13,894 nt of DNA, taken from contig CAUUCP010000051.1 of NCBI GenBank assembly GCA_963543925.1, forward strand, positions 1 to 13,894, given 5' to 3'. The position numbers and the translations under genes are program-made. Within the stretch, counting starts at the first letter, position 1. Every line of letters begins with the position of its first letter. Positions 4,869 through 13,080 of this stretch are shown here, in pieces. Source of the stretch: Bacteroides_D sp963543925 (GTDB lineage Bacteria; Bacteroidota; Bacteroidia; Bacteroidales; CAJPTX01). The notes beneath the pieces are model-generated. The model worked only from the letters and a program-made list of their open reading frames with translations. It searched no databases and had not been told where the DNA came from.

Positions 4869-7700
4869 ATGCACGGGAGCGCAACCCAACAAGAGACTCC
4901 GAAACAGTGTACCCCATCGAGGGGAGGAAACGTTGTGTGTCGTGCGTTTCACTCTTTTGCTATACAAGGAGTGCTGTTAGGGCTCGTATTTTTGTTTCTC
5001 ACAGTCTTGCCTCTTTGGGCTCAAAAGAAAGCAGAAGATCCCTATGCCTCCATCACCTCCCTTCTGAAAAGTCGAGCTTTTTACCAAGCAGAGCAAGAGA
5101 TTGCAAGCCGCCTTGCAACTGGCGATACTGCAAGCCTTCTCCAAGAGTATGCCGCCGAGGTAGCGCTAGCGCGGCATCATGGTCTGGAGGAAGCACAGCA
5201 CCGTCTAGCGCTGCTGCCCCCTACGCCGCGTCGCCTTTATCTTCTTGCCAAGATACAGACTCTCCGCTACGAGTTTGCGGAGGCGATAGCCACCTACCAA
5301 GCCTATGAGCCCGTGGCTGATAAGCTCATCTTTTCTGACATAGAGGCGCAGCAATGCATCATAGAGTGCAAGAATGCGCAACAGCTCTTACAGATCAGCT
5401 ATAAACCCATACTGTACAGCCAGAGCCTCACCTCTTGGGATTCGATCGCCGAGCATCCGCTCCTCGCACACCTCCCTTATCGTCTAGTACCTTTGCCCGC
5501 AGCCCTTTATGGCGAGTTTGATGATGCGCGTATCATGCCTTCAACCTATATTGCTTACCCCGACCAGCTTACCCAAGGGAAGAAGGTCGTCTTTGCCAAT
5601 CGGATGTCAAAACTCGGACAACGAGATCTCTATGCCACCGAATTGCGGAGTTCGCAACTCTGGTCTCCACCTGCTAGCCTTGGGCAGGTGGTCAATACGT
5701 CGTTTGACGAAGCGCTGGGAATCCTATCCCCCGATGGGAATACACTTTACTTCAGCAGTCGAGGACACTACGGTATGGGGGGGTACGACATCTTTCGCAC
5801 GACTTACGACCCCGCGTTACAACAGTGGAATTCTCCAGAAAACCTCGGTTTCCCCTACAATTCCCCTTATGACGATTACCTTTTGGGCATCCCAGACAAT
5901 AATGGTCGTATCGTGATAGCATCGACGCGCGGCGTCTCTGTCGATAGTTTACAGCTCTTTATGCTCTCTTACGATCCTGCTCAGTTGGGGGAGCGGCTTG
6001 TACTAGCTGGGGCAGATCTCGCGGCACGCTCTTTTTTCTCCTATCCCTCTAGTGACTCTCAGTTGTCGGCATCCGTACTTTCCGAACGAAAAACAGCGGA
6101 ACAGCAAACGGGGAGAAGTGCTCGCGATGTAGACTCCGACCCCGAGTATCAAGAGGCGCTCCGCCAAGGATATGCGGCACAACGTGCTGCGGATTCGATG
6201 CACAAAGACCTCGATATACTTCGTGAAAAGTTGTGGAATGTGAAGACCGTGGAGGATCGAAAACTTTTTGAAGGGCGTGTTGCCAAGCTAGAGGACAAAA
6301 TGTTGGCAGCACAACGTAATGCAGATATGTATTTTGCTAAAGCGAGCTTAATCGAACAAGAATATATCACGGGGGTTCGCAAGGTATTGAATCAATCTAC
6401 AGAGTCTGGCGCCTATACGGGAGACGAGCCCGAACACCTACATCAGGCCAAGCCCGCCGCTGCGGTGATGCAACCCGCCGAGCTAAAGGAGTTGGCAGAG
6501 ATTGCGCGCCAACATCCGTTATTTACCAAAGAGGTTGCGGCCCTCTGGGGGCAGTACAATACGATTCGCCAAATGCTGGAAGACTCGACCTCCTCGACAG
6601 TAGATATCAGTAAGGCTGAGCAGGAAGCGGCGCAACAAAGTCAGATTTTCGTAAAGAAGTACGAGGGCAATGTAGACACGCGGCGGCGGATCTTCTCGCA
6701 GTGTTTAGCGGTCTCTTACATGAAAGGAGATCGTACTGCTAAGGCGTCAATCTTTGCAGCCGAGGCCAAAGCAAAGGAGTACTATTTACTCGCCAAAACC
6801 CTCCTAAACAACAAACAGGTACAGGACGAGGGAGAAACCGAGTTCTTCGCCCTCCTAGCCTCCGAATTGGGCAACCTATACTACGAGGTCGGATTTTCCT
6901 ATGCCTGGAATATGGAAGCCTATCGCGCCAAGGTGGAGAAACGTATCGAGCGTTTTCAGAAGTTCCTGAGTGTGGAGCATGCCCTCCCCGTGCCTCGCGA
7001 GCCGCTAGTCGAACAGACTGTGCCCAGAGAGATACCCCCAGCCACGGGCACGGTGCGTCCTGCGCAAACAGTGACAGCCCCCACCCTCCCCGTACGCCAG
7101 ATCGCAGAGGGATTACAGATTTTAGACCCTTCGCCTTATACTTCGGAGAGTGAGGTGCCGCGTGACGTCCCACAGCCGCAAGGGGTAATCTACCGTTTGC
7201 AGCTAGGGGCTTATTCCAACCCGATAGACCCTGCTCTATTTCAGGGGATGTACCCCATCGTTGCAGAGACGTTGCAGGGGGGAAAAATACGTAAATACTA
7301 TGCTGGAGCGTTCCGTCTGAAAGAGGAAGCAGATAAGGGAAAACTGGTAACGACGCAGTGCGGGTTTCCCGACGCGTTTGTGGTAGCGTGGTACAATGGA
7401 CGTCACGTGACCTTAGCACGCGCCCAATCGGTAGAAAAAGTAGAGGTGGTCACAACCGAAGTACAGGACTCGACTCCGACGGCGGGCTTCCGTGTGATCA
7501 TCGGGGTTTATGAGGGTGCTTTACCCGAGGATGTAGCAGCGACGCTTTCACTCCTTGCCCCAGATAAGGAGTTGATCCAAAATCCTACCGCTGATGGCAA
7601 GACCCAGTATGCCGTCGGTTATTACCCCCAGCGTGTCGCCGCAGAGCGTCTGCGAGACAACCTATTGGGGAGCGGTCTGCTTGACGCGCGCGTGGAGTAG
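4869..7700 (+). CDS. Exported TPR/PD40-like protein with two C-terminal SPOR modules
   Basis: A 943-residue protein from ATG 4869 (a TTG codon immediately precedes it). The hydrophobic export segment GVLLGLVFLFLTVLPLWAQ is at about residues 34-52, with an unusually long N-region before it. A helical, TPR-like region follows to about residue 190. Beta-propeller PD40-type repeats come next: KKVVFANRM near 238, LSPDGNTLYFSSRG near 286 and a third near 338. Residues about 440-500 are charged and coiled-coil-like. Two C-terminal units, YRLQLGAYS (about 773-850) and FRVIIGVYE (about 873-943), look like tandem SPOR domains, which bind denuded peptidoglycan glycans. A periplasmic, cell-wall-associated scaffold is likely. 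The TPR plus PD40 layout recalls T9SS PorE-type proteins, but the OmpA domain is replaced by SPOR, so no gene name is given. Confidence 0.8.
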   Translation: MHGSATQQETPKQCTPSRGGNVVCRAFHSFAIQGVLLGLVFLFLTVLPLWAQKKAEDPYASITSLLKSRAFYQAEQEIASRLATGDTASLLQEYAAEVALARHHGLEEAQHRLALLPPTPRRLYLLAKIQTLRYEFAEAIATYQAYEPVADKLIFSDIEAQQCIIECKNAQQLLQISYKPILYSQSLTSWDSIAEHPLLAHLPYRLVPLPAALYGEFDDARIMPSTYIAYPDQLTQGKKVVFANRMSKLGQRDLYATELRSSQLWSPPASLGQVVNTSFDEALGILSPDGNTLYFSSRGHYGMGGYDIFRTTYDPALQQWNSPENLGFPYNSPYDDYLLGIPDNNGRIVIASTRGVSVDSLQLFMLSYDPAQLGERLVLAGADLAARSFFSYPSSDSQLSASVLSERKTAEQQTGRSARDVDSDPEYQEALRQGYAAQRAADSMHKDLDILREKLWNVKTVEDRKLFEGRVAKLEDKMLAAQRNADMYFAKASLIEQEYITGVRKVLNQSTESGAYTGDEPEHLHQAKPAAAVMQPAELKELAEIARQHPLFTKEVAALWGQYNTIRQMLEDSTSSTVDISKAEQEAAQQSQIFVKKYEGNVDTRRRIFSQCLAVSYMKGDRTAKASIFAAEAKAKEYYLLAKTLLNNKQVQDEGETEFFALLASELGNLYYEVGFSYAWNMEAYRAKVEKRIERFQKFLSVEHALPVPREPLVEQTVPREIPPATGTVRPAQTVTAPTLPVRQIAEGLQILDPSPYTSESEVPRDVPQPQGVIYRLQLGAYSNPIDPALFQGMYPIVAETLQGGKIRKYYAGAFRLKEEADKGKLVTTQCGFPDAFVVAWYNGRHVTLARAQSVEKVEVVTTEVQDSTPTAGFRVIIGVYEGALPEDVAATLSLLAPDKELIQNPTADGKTQYAVGYYPQRVAAERLRDNLLGSGLLDARVE

Positions 7701-7721
7701 CACAGAGTAGCGCCAATCCCC

Positions 7722-7741
7722 CTTCCACTCGGAAGATTTTT
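7722..7741 (+). terminator. Likely terminator after the PD40/SPOR gene
   Basis: Stem CTTCC/GGAAG with a 4-base loop is followed by ATTTTTC, 21 bases after the stop codon. The stem is short, so confidence is moderate. Confidence 0.55.
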
Positions 7742-7765
7742 CACCCATAGATTTTTCACCCATAG
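7736..7765. repeat. Perfect 15-bp tandem duplication
   Basis: ATTTTTCACCCATAG occurs twice back to back (7736-7750 and 7751-7765). The first copy overlaps the T tract of the terminator, so the T tract is also duplicated. It ends 7 bases before the tip of the miniature element. Confidence 0.85.
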
Positions 7766-7772
7766 AATAGTG

Positions 7773-8133
7773 GATACTGTCCTAAAAAAGTGTGTAAGAA
7801 TCACTGCAACGGGGGAGAAAAACGGGGAAAATCCGCTTTATGTTTTCTTTAATCCCTTATCCCCAAACAAGGCATGTTCGGAGTACACCAACGCTACACC
7901 GACTCTACACGTACTCTACACGTACTCTACACGCACCAAATTAGGTAAAATTACCTACCCAAAAATAGCCCATATTCTATACGTATTCGGCTGTTCTCGT
8001 ATTCTATTATTTATCTTATCGTATAAAAGTAGAGATTTAGAGTTTCCTAAAGTGGAGTAGGCACTATGTGTATAAAGAACGGGCGTTGGGAGGCGAAATA
8101 GGCAGCCTCTTACACACTTTTACGGACAGTACC
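7773..8133. mobile_element. Miniature inverted-repeat element (copy B), IS-related ends
   Basis: A 361-bp element with no transposase. Its left tip (7773-7798, starting GATACTGTCC) is identical over 26 bases to the IS tips at both window edges. Its right tip (8109-8133, ending ACGGACAGTACC) is the inverted, slightly diverged partner. The interior does not match the visible part of the IS and contains an 11-bp repeat array, the GGTAAAATTACC palindrome at 7944-7955 and a core shared with copy A. It is best read as a non-autonomous element mobilised by the IS transposase. No target-site duplication is visible. It lies between the terminator of one gene and the promoter of the next. Confidence 0.75.
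7880..7934. repeat. 11-bp tandem repeat array in copy B
   Basis: Five 11-bp units without phase slips. The last three (7902, 7913, 7924) are nearly identical ACTCTACACGT-type units. The first two are diverged. A lone related unit, GCTCTACACCG, lies outside the element at 8148-8158. The array reads in the same absolute direction as that in copy A although the element cores are inverted relative to each other. Confidence 0.75.
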
Positions 8134-8221
8134 AGTATTTCCTATTCGCTCTACACCGAGCATTCGTAGCCATTGGTCAATAAGTGCGTGGCTGCGGGAT
8201 GACCCATCTGTTGAGGTGCTG

Positions 8222-8229
8222 TATCTTTG
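8222..8229 (+). promoter_or_regulatory. Promoter -7 element for the C10 peptidase gene
   Basis: TATCTTTG fits TAnnTTTG and lies 20 bases before ATG 8250. It would fall inside the coding region if the upstream in-frame GTG at 8184 were used, so it decides the start. No well-spaced TTG is seen. Confidence 0.55.
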
Positions 8230-8249
8230 TTAGGATTAATTGTCTGTTT

Positions 8250-11200
8250 ATGAAGATACGGTGTTATATCCTTCTACTGAGTGTAGCCCTTTTGTCGCAG
8301 ATGGGATGGGCAGCCCCCATCACACGTAAGCAAGCCGAGCGTTACGCAGCATTGCATTTCCAACAGACTACCCCTCTACGGGGGGTGCATTCGCTCCCCT
8401 TGTTGTATACGAGCAGTGGCGTACCTACGCGTGGCGATAATGAGGGGAAGGACTTTTATGTCTTTGGTAAGCCCTCGGGGGCTGGTTTTGTCGTGGTGGC
8501 AGGCGACGATGGGTTGCCTCCTATTCTCGGTTATTCGGATAACAACCTTTTTTCCACACAAGCGCCTCCACCAGAGGTGACCTCTTACCTTGCAGGTTAT
8601 TCTGCGTGGCTACGGCAGGTAAAAGAGCAGGGAGCTACCGAGGTACTGCGCGAGGCATCCACCCTCATCCCCCCACTTCTACAGGGATTGGTTTGGAATC
8701 AACTTGCGCCCTATAACCTTTTGACGCCCGAGGTGGATGGGAGTCATGCGCCCACAGGGTGTGTCGCCACGGCACTGGCCCAAGTGATGCGTTACTTTGC
8801 TTGGCCCTTACAAGCGAAACCCTCGGCAGGGACGGGGACAGACCTCGGAGCGAAGCCCTTGGATTGGCACAATATGCCTGACAACCTTACTCTCACATCA
8901 ACAGATACGCAGAAGCAGGCAGTAGCCTATTTGATGAAGGAGGTGGGGCGTGCTGTGAATATGCAGTACAGTGCCTTGGCGAGCGCCTCGAATACTACCA
9001 ATGCGTACCGTGCCCTGTTGGAGAATTTCGATTACGCACCCTCGCTCCGCTATGTCGACGCCAAGTATTACTCGCCGCGAGCGTGGCAGGAGCTCATGCT
9101 GGCAGAGTTAAAAGCCGCGAGACCGATCTTTTACACAGGGTCTACCTCCACGGGTACTGCGGCACACGCCTTTGTGCTTGATGGGTATGATGGCAATGGG
9201 TATTTCCACGTCAATTGGGGATGGGGGGGACTTAGTGATGGTTACTTCTTACTCTACCACCTCGTCCCAGGACAACAAGGAACCGGCGGATCGTCTACCG
9301 AGGGGTACAGTATCCTCAATGACGCGATTGTAGGTTTTACGCCCTCGGTTTCCTATACGGGTACAGCGCCTGAGGCGAGTTATGTGGCAGACGATCTCTT
9401 TGTGGTGGACGAACATGTGGGAGAGTCTATGACAACGCAGCGCCTCCCTGTCAAGATTCTGAGTCTTGCCAATACAACCCTGAGTGCTGTACGCGTAAAG
9501 TCTGCGATTGCGATTGTCAATGACAGGGGGGAGGAAAAAGGACGTTTTCTAACGGAAGAGGAGGCACGCCCCATTGCAGGGAGTACCGTGATCGGTGGGC
9601 AGGAGGTGAACGTGGATTTTTCTCACCTCCCCGACGGGGTATATACCTTGCGTCCCTATGCCTATGAAGCAGAGACCCATACCTATCGCCCCGTACGGAG
9701 AAACCAGCTGCGTGCGACGGTCGTGACAGTGACGGTGCAAGGGACGAAAAAGAGGGTAGACAAGGGAACTGGTACACCCCAGTTGGACGTGCAGTGGAAG
9801 CACCCCCAATTGCATACAGGCGTCTTTAACGAGGTCGAATGGACGGTGACCAATAAGGGGACGGCAACTTACTTCTCACGTTTCCAAGCTGTATATGGAA
9901 CAACAGAGACGCCTGTAGCCCCGACGCGGAGAAAAGATTTGGTCGTGGATGAGTTCCTTACTCTTACCCCGGGCGAGAGCCTTACGTTCCATTATCCAGT
10001 GAAAGGTCCGTTCAATAATGCGGAGAAGTACTTGCATTTCTTTTGGGATGCTGCTAACAATCCGGGGGCGCTGGCGTCGACCAAGCTCTGTACAGATGCG
10101 TTGTCCTATACCTTGCTTGAGCCACAGGCGGACTTTTCGCTTGGTACGCCCCAAGTAGAGGTGCTCGAGAGTACGACCAAGATCAAGGGTTTTGAGCCTA
10201 TTGTGCAGCGCATCAAGGTTACTGCGCCCCCTACACAGGGGGTATTGCTCAGCCTCGCGAGTTATATAAGGGTGAATGGGCAGATTCGTAATCGGGAATA
10301 TCTCCCTACGACCATGTTGCGCCCCGGCGAGAGCAAAGAGATAGAGATACGAAAGTATGTGGCATTGCCTACAGGGACGGGTTATAAGTTCGAGGTGGTA
10401 CGCAAGGATCCTTTTTCTGCCAATACACTCCCTATTCCAGAGTGTGATATGACCTTTGCAGTGGAGGAGGGGATAGAGAATCTCCGAGTCCCGAGCTATG
10501 ACCAAGAGAATACTTCGTGGTTTGGACACTATAAGTCTCAGGGGTTTCGTAGTGCTACGGGAAATGGGGGTGGAACCTATGACGTGGCTATCTATATCGA
10601 TGGTAAGAATGCTGCGCAGGTGGGGAAAAAGATTAAGTCGCTTCGTTTCTTTTTACGCCATAAGCGTTTCCTTGACGAGGTGCACCTCTGGGCATCACCC
10701 TCCTTGCCTAACAAGTGGGATGAGGCTTTGGTACACCTCACCCCCGACTTGACGACGTTGGAGGGGGAAGATGAGAACGAGAATCGGCTTGGTAAGGAGA
10801 ACATCCTAGCCTTTACCTCCCCAATTACAGTCCCCCCCTCGGGGGTTTACGTAGGCATGACGCTTACGGTGAAGGAGAATACGGGGGTGCTTGGTAAATA
10901 TCCGATAGTGACTGGGGAAGATGTCGATGCGAGTACGTACCAATGGCGTCATTCGGTGTACTGTCCTACGTGGACTGCCGTGGGGGAGCGTCCCTATGTC
11001 CCCGCCTTGCAGGTGCAGTTTGAGGGAGCATTCCCCGAGTATGCGGCACAGCCCGACCAGCTTGTTGCCCCGTATCTCGTGGCAGGCGCAGAGGGGGTAG
11101 CCGACGTCCGCATTCTCAATCAGGGTAGTACGCCTATCACGGGGGTTCACTATACCATCTCTACGCTAGAGGGCGTGAGCGAGGAACGTTATGCTGATGT

Positions 11201-12902
11201 GGAGGGTGGTGCGCAGAAGGGACTCGGGGCGTATTCGGTGTTCACCGCTAGGCTCGGTCATTCCCTCTCTGTGGGTGAGCAGGAGGTGACCGTGACCATC
11301 ACGCGGGTAAAACATCAGAATAACGCTTCTACGCAAAAAGCTTTTACCGCAAAGGTGACTACAGTAGCTCCAGATGGACTTTATGAGCGTAATGTACTCG
11401 TCGAGGAGTTTACCGCGACCAACTGTGGTTACTGCCTAGCTGGACATAAGGAGATGGAGAGATTTCACCTCCAGTATGGGGCGCGTTTTGTGGGGATAGC
11501 ACTACACCGGAGTTGGTCTGACCCGATGTTTTTACCCCAAAACAGTTATAAACAGCTTCCTCACTCTGGTACACCGCGTCTGTTGCTTTGGCGTAGTGGG
11601 GCTTCGGTATCCTTGGGGACGGCAGATGCGGATATCGCTGCTGAGCTGCAACGTCCCTCCTTTGCTAAAATAGAGCTGGTCTCTAGCCGTGCTGCGGGGA
11701 GTAGGGAGGTGACGGTTACCGCTACAGTACACTCGAAGTTGGACGGGGAGTATTACATCGCCTATGTGTTGTGTGCAGACAACCTGAAGGGTGACGGGTA
11801 TGGGTGGACACAACTCGACTATGCTACACAGTCCAATGTCGAGATCTATCATCAAAACGTGGCGCTCGCATCGAACTATACCCTTTCGCGTCAGAATGGC
11901 GCACCGATAGCCTTGCAAAAAGAAGGGACGCATTCGCATACGGCTACCCTTTATGTGCCCGATAAGGAGAAACTACAAAAGCCGCTTGCTGGGGCTACGC
12001 TCTCGGTGGTGGCCATCCTTACCGATGCACGCGGGCGGGTGTTGAATACGACTAAGAGCTACGTTGAGGACGGTGTATCGCGCCACCCTCTTTCTCTTGT
12101 TACCTTACCTCATGGGCGTCTTACTTCATCGGTTTACGGACGTCTTGCGGCGGGTGTGCCTGTGGTTATAACGCCAACGCCAGAGCTAGATTACCGCTTG
12201 TCGCGTCTTGTGGCTTATAAGACTGGGGATGAAGGCACGACGGTCGTGCTCACACAAGAGAATGAACGGTATACGTTTACCATGCCAGAGTATGCTGTGA
12301 CTGTCTGTGCGGCGTTTGAGAAGGTAGGGACTCCTGAGCCCGAGCCTCAACCACAGCCTGAGCCTAGTCCTCAGCCTACTCCTGAACCCGAGCCTAGTCC
12401 TAATCCGCCAGCTCCTACTCCACAGCCCGATCCTCAACCACAGCCACAGCCCGAGCCTAGTCCTACTCCCGAGCCTAATCCTCAACCTAGTCCTGAGCCA
12501 AGTCCAGAGCCTAGTCCTAATCCGCCACAGCCACAACCACAACCTGAACCTACTCCAGAGCCTAATCCTCAACCAAGTCCTGAGCCGCAGCCTAGTCCTA
12601 CTCCTCCAGCGCCACAACCGCAGCCTAATGGTACGCCTGTGGAGTCGTTCTCTTTTGCAGGGGTAGTCGTTGCACCGAACCCGTGTACTACCAGTGTGCG
12701 TATTTCGGGGTATAGCGGGGTAAAAACGGCGAATTATACATTGGTTAGTGTAATGGGCGAGGTGGTGCGTCGTGGGGTGTTAGAAACGGGCTTTACGACC
12801 ATCGAGGTGGAGAACCTTCCGGCGGGGATTTACCTTCTATATCTCGAATCGCAGGATGGTACGCATCGGGTATTCCGACTCGTACATAATCCGTTGCGGT
12901 GA
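8250..12902 (+). CDS. Secreted C10 (streptopain-like) cysteine peptidase with Omp28/thioredoxin-like module and T9SS sorting domain
   Basis: A 1550-residue secreted protein. ATG 8250 opens a clean signal peptide MKIRCYILLLSVALLSQMGW (cleavage near residue 22); the in-frame GTG at 8184 adds 22 residues that spoil it. A propeptide starts at ITRKQAE. The C10 peptidase domain shows PTGCVATALAQVM with catalytic C171, AHAFVLDGYDG with catalytic H306, and HVNWGWGG with N322/W323. Several beta-rich modules fill about residues 370-1040. An Omp28/thioredoxin-like module begins NVLVEEFTATNCGYC, with CGYC at 1059-1062. A Pro-rich linker (about 1362-1459) precedes the T9SS type A sorting domain, with VAPNPCTTSVRIS near 1475 and ENLPAGIYLL near the end. 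It is expected to be exported by Sec, then by T9SS to the surface or medium. It is related to periodontain/PrtT-type Porphyromonas peptidases, though the exact counterpart is not established. Confidence 0.9.
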   Translation: MKIRCYILLLSVALLSQMGWAAPITRKQAERYAALHFQQTTPLRGVHSLPLLYTSSGVPTRGDNEGKDFYVFGKPSGAGFVVVAGDDGLPPILGYSDNNLFSTQAPPPEVTSYLAGYSAWLRQVKEQGATEVLREASTLIPPLLQGLVWNQLAPYNLLTPEVDGSHAPTGCVATALAQVMRYFAWPLQAKPSAGTGTDLGAKPLDWHNMPDNLTLTSTDTQKQAVAYLMKEVGRAVNMQYSALASASNTTNAYRALLENFDYAPSLRYVDAKYYSPRAWQELMLAELKAARPIFYTGSTSTGTAAHAFVLDGYDGNGYFHVNWGWGGLSDGYFLLYHLVPGQQGTGGSSTEGYSILNDAIVGFTPSVSYTGTAPEASYVADDLFVVDEHVGESMTTQRLPVKILSLANTTLSAVRVKSAIAIVNDRGEEKGRFLTEEEARPIAGSTVIGGQEVNVDFSHLPDGVYTLRPYAYEAETHTYRPVRRNQLRATVVTVTVQGTKKRVDKGTGTPQLDVQWKHPQLHTGVFNEVEWTVTNKGTATYFSRFQAVYGTTETPVAPTRRKDLVVDEFLTLTPGESLTFHYPVKGPFNNAEKYLHFFWDAANNPGALASTKLCTDALSYTLLEPQADFSLGTPQVEVLESTTKIKGFEPIVQRIKVTAPPTQGVLLSLASYIRVNGQIRNREYLPTTMLRPGESKEIEIRKYVALPTGTGYKFEVVRKDPFSANTLPIPECDMTFAVEEGIENLRVPSYDQENTSWFGHYKSQGFRSATGNGGGTYDVAIYIDGKNAAQVGKKIKSLRFFLRHKRFLDEVHLWASPSLPNKWDEALVHLTPDLTTLEGEDENENRLGKENILAFTSPITVPPSGVYVGMTLTVKENTGVLGKYPIVTGEDVDASTYQWRHSVYCPTWTAVGERPYVPALQVQFEGAFPEYAAQPDQLVAPYLVAGAEGVADVRILNQGSTPITGVHYTISTLEGVSEERYADVEGGAQKGLGAYSVFTARLGHSLSVGEQEVTVTITRVKHQNNASTQKAFTAKVTTVAPDGLYERNVLVEEFTATNCGYCLAGHKEMERFHLQYGARFVGIALHRSWSDPMFLPQNSYKQLPHSGTPRLLLWRSGASVSLGTADADIAAELQRPSFAKIELVSSRAAGSREVTVTATVHSKLDGEYYIAYVLCADNLKGDGYGWTQLDYATQSNVEIYHQNVALASNYTLSRQNGAPIALQKEGTHSHTATLYVPDKEKLQKPLAGATLSVVAILTDARGRVLNTTKSYVEDGVSRHPLSLVTLPHGRLTSSVYGRLAAGVPVVITPTPELDYRLSRLVAYKTGDEGTTVVLTQENERYTFTMPEYAVTVCAAFEKVGTPEPEPQPQPEPSPQPTPEPEPSPNPPAPTPQPDPQPQPQPEPSPTPEPNPQPSPEPSPEPSPNPPQPQPQPEPTPEPNPQPSPEPQPSPTPPAPQPQPNGTPVESFSFAGVVVAPNPCTTSVRISGYSGVKTANYTLVSVMGEVVRRGVLETGFTTIEVENLPAGIYLLYLESQDGTHRVFRLVHNPLR
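12333..12626 (+). repeat. Pro-rich (PEPxPQP-type) coding repeat
   Basis: About 98 codons alternate proline with Glu, Gln, Ser, Thr or Asn, built from degenerate 6-base units such as CCTGAG, CCTCAA and CCTAGT. It acts as a stiff extended spacer between the enzyme modules and the secretion signal. Such repeats are prone to length change by slippage. The complementary strand shows an open Arg/Leu-rich frame, which is an artefact of this composition. Confidence 0.85.
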
Positions 12903-12930
12903 GTTGCCAGTGTAAGGGGGTGTGGGTGAT

Positions 12931-12980
12931 GGAAAAAAGAATCACCGTGATGCCATGAATTAGGACACCACGGTGATTCT
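12931..12980 (-). terminator. Strong minus-strand intrinsic terminator
   Basis: Perfect 12-bp arms AGAATCACCGTG (12938-12949) and CACGGTGATTCT (12969-12980) enclose a 19-base loop. On the minus strand the stem is followed at once by six or more T bases (plus-strand A run 12933-12938). On the plus strand no T tract follows, so it is oriented to stop transcription coming from the right. It may still help end the peptidase mRNA as a hairpin. Confidence 0.65.
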
Positions 12981-13043
12981 ATGATACGGAGAGGACGAAG
13001 CGAGTCGTCGGGGAGGGGTTATCCTATTTCTAGAGTTCATGGT

Positions 13044-13080
13044 AAACAAACAGAGACCTCGTCATACGACGGGGTCTCTG
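13044..13080 (-). terminator. Minus-strand hairpin terminator of the small RNA candidate
   Basis: Thirteen-base arms (13051-13063 and 13068-13080) pair with a single U-G position around the 4-base loop. On the minus strand TTTGTTT follows directly (13050 down to 13044). On the plus strand the following bases are not T-rich enough. This makes it a good intrinsic terminator for a leftward transcript. Confidence 0.6.

Noticed and set aside
6739..7419. 226-residue minus-strand frame
   Set aside because: It lies wholly opposite the PD40/SPOR gene, has no recognisable domain and no promoter motif. It is a shadow frame in a GC-balanced gene.
7770..8060. 96-residue plus-strand frame across miniature element copy B
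   Set aside because: It starts in the IS-like tip and runs through the 11-bp array; no domain, no promoter, and not preserved in copy A.
8184..8249. Upstream GTG start for the C10 peptidase
   Set aside because: It adds a Cys-rich stretch before a complete signal peptide, and the -7 promoter motif at 8222-8229 lies within it.
9876..10529. 217-residue minus-strand frame
   Set aside because: It lies opposite a well-supported coding region of the C10 peptidase and has implausible protein composition.
12186..12617. Open Arg/Leu/Trp-rich minus-strand frame
   Set aside because: It is the complement of the Pro-rich coding repeat of the peptidase; the low-complexity composition explains the openness.
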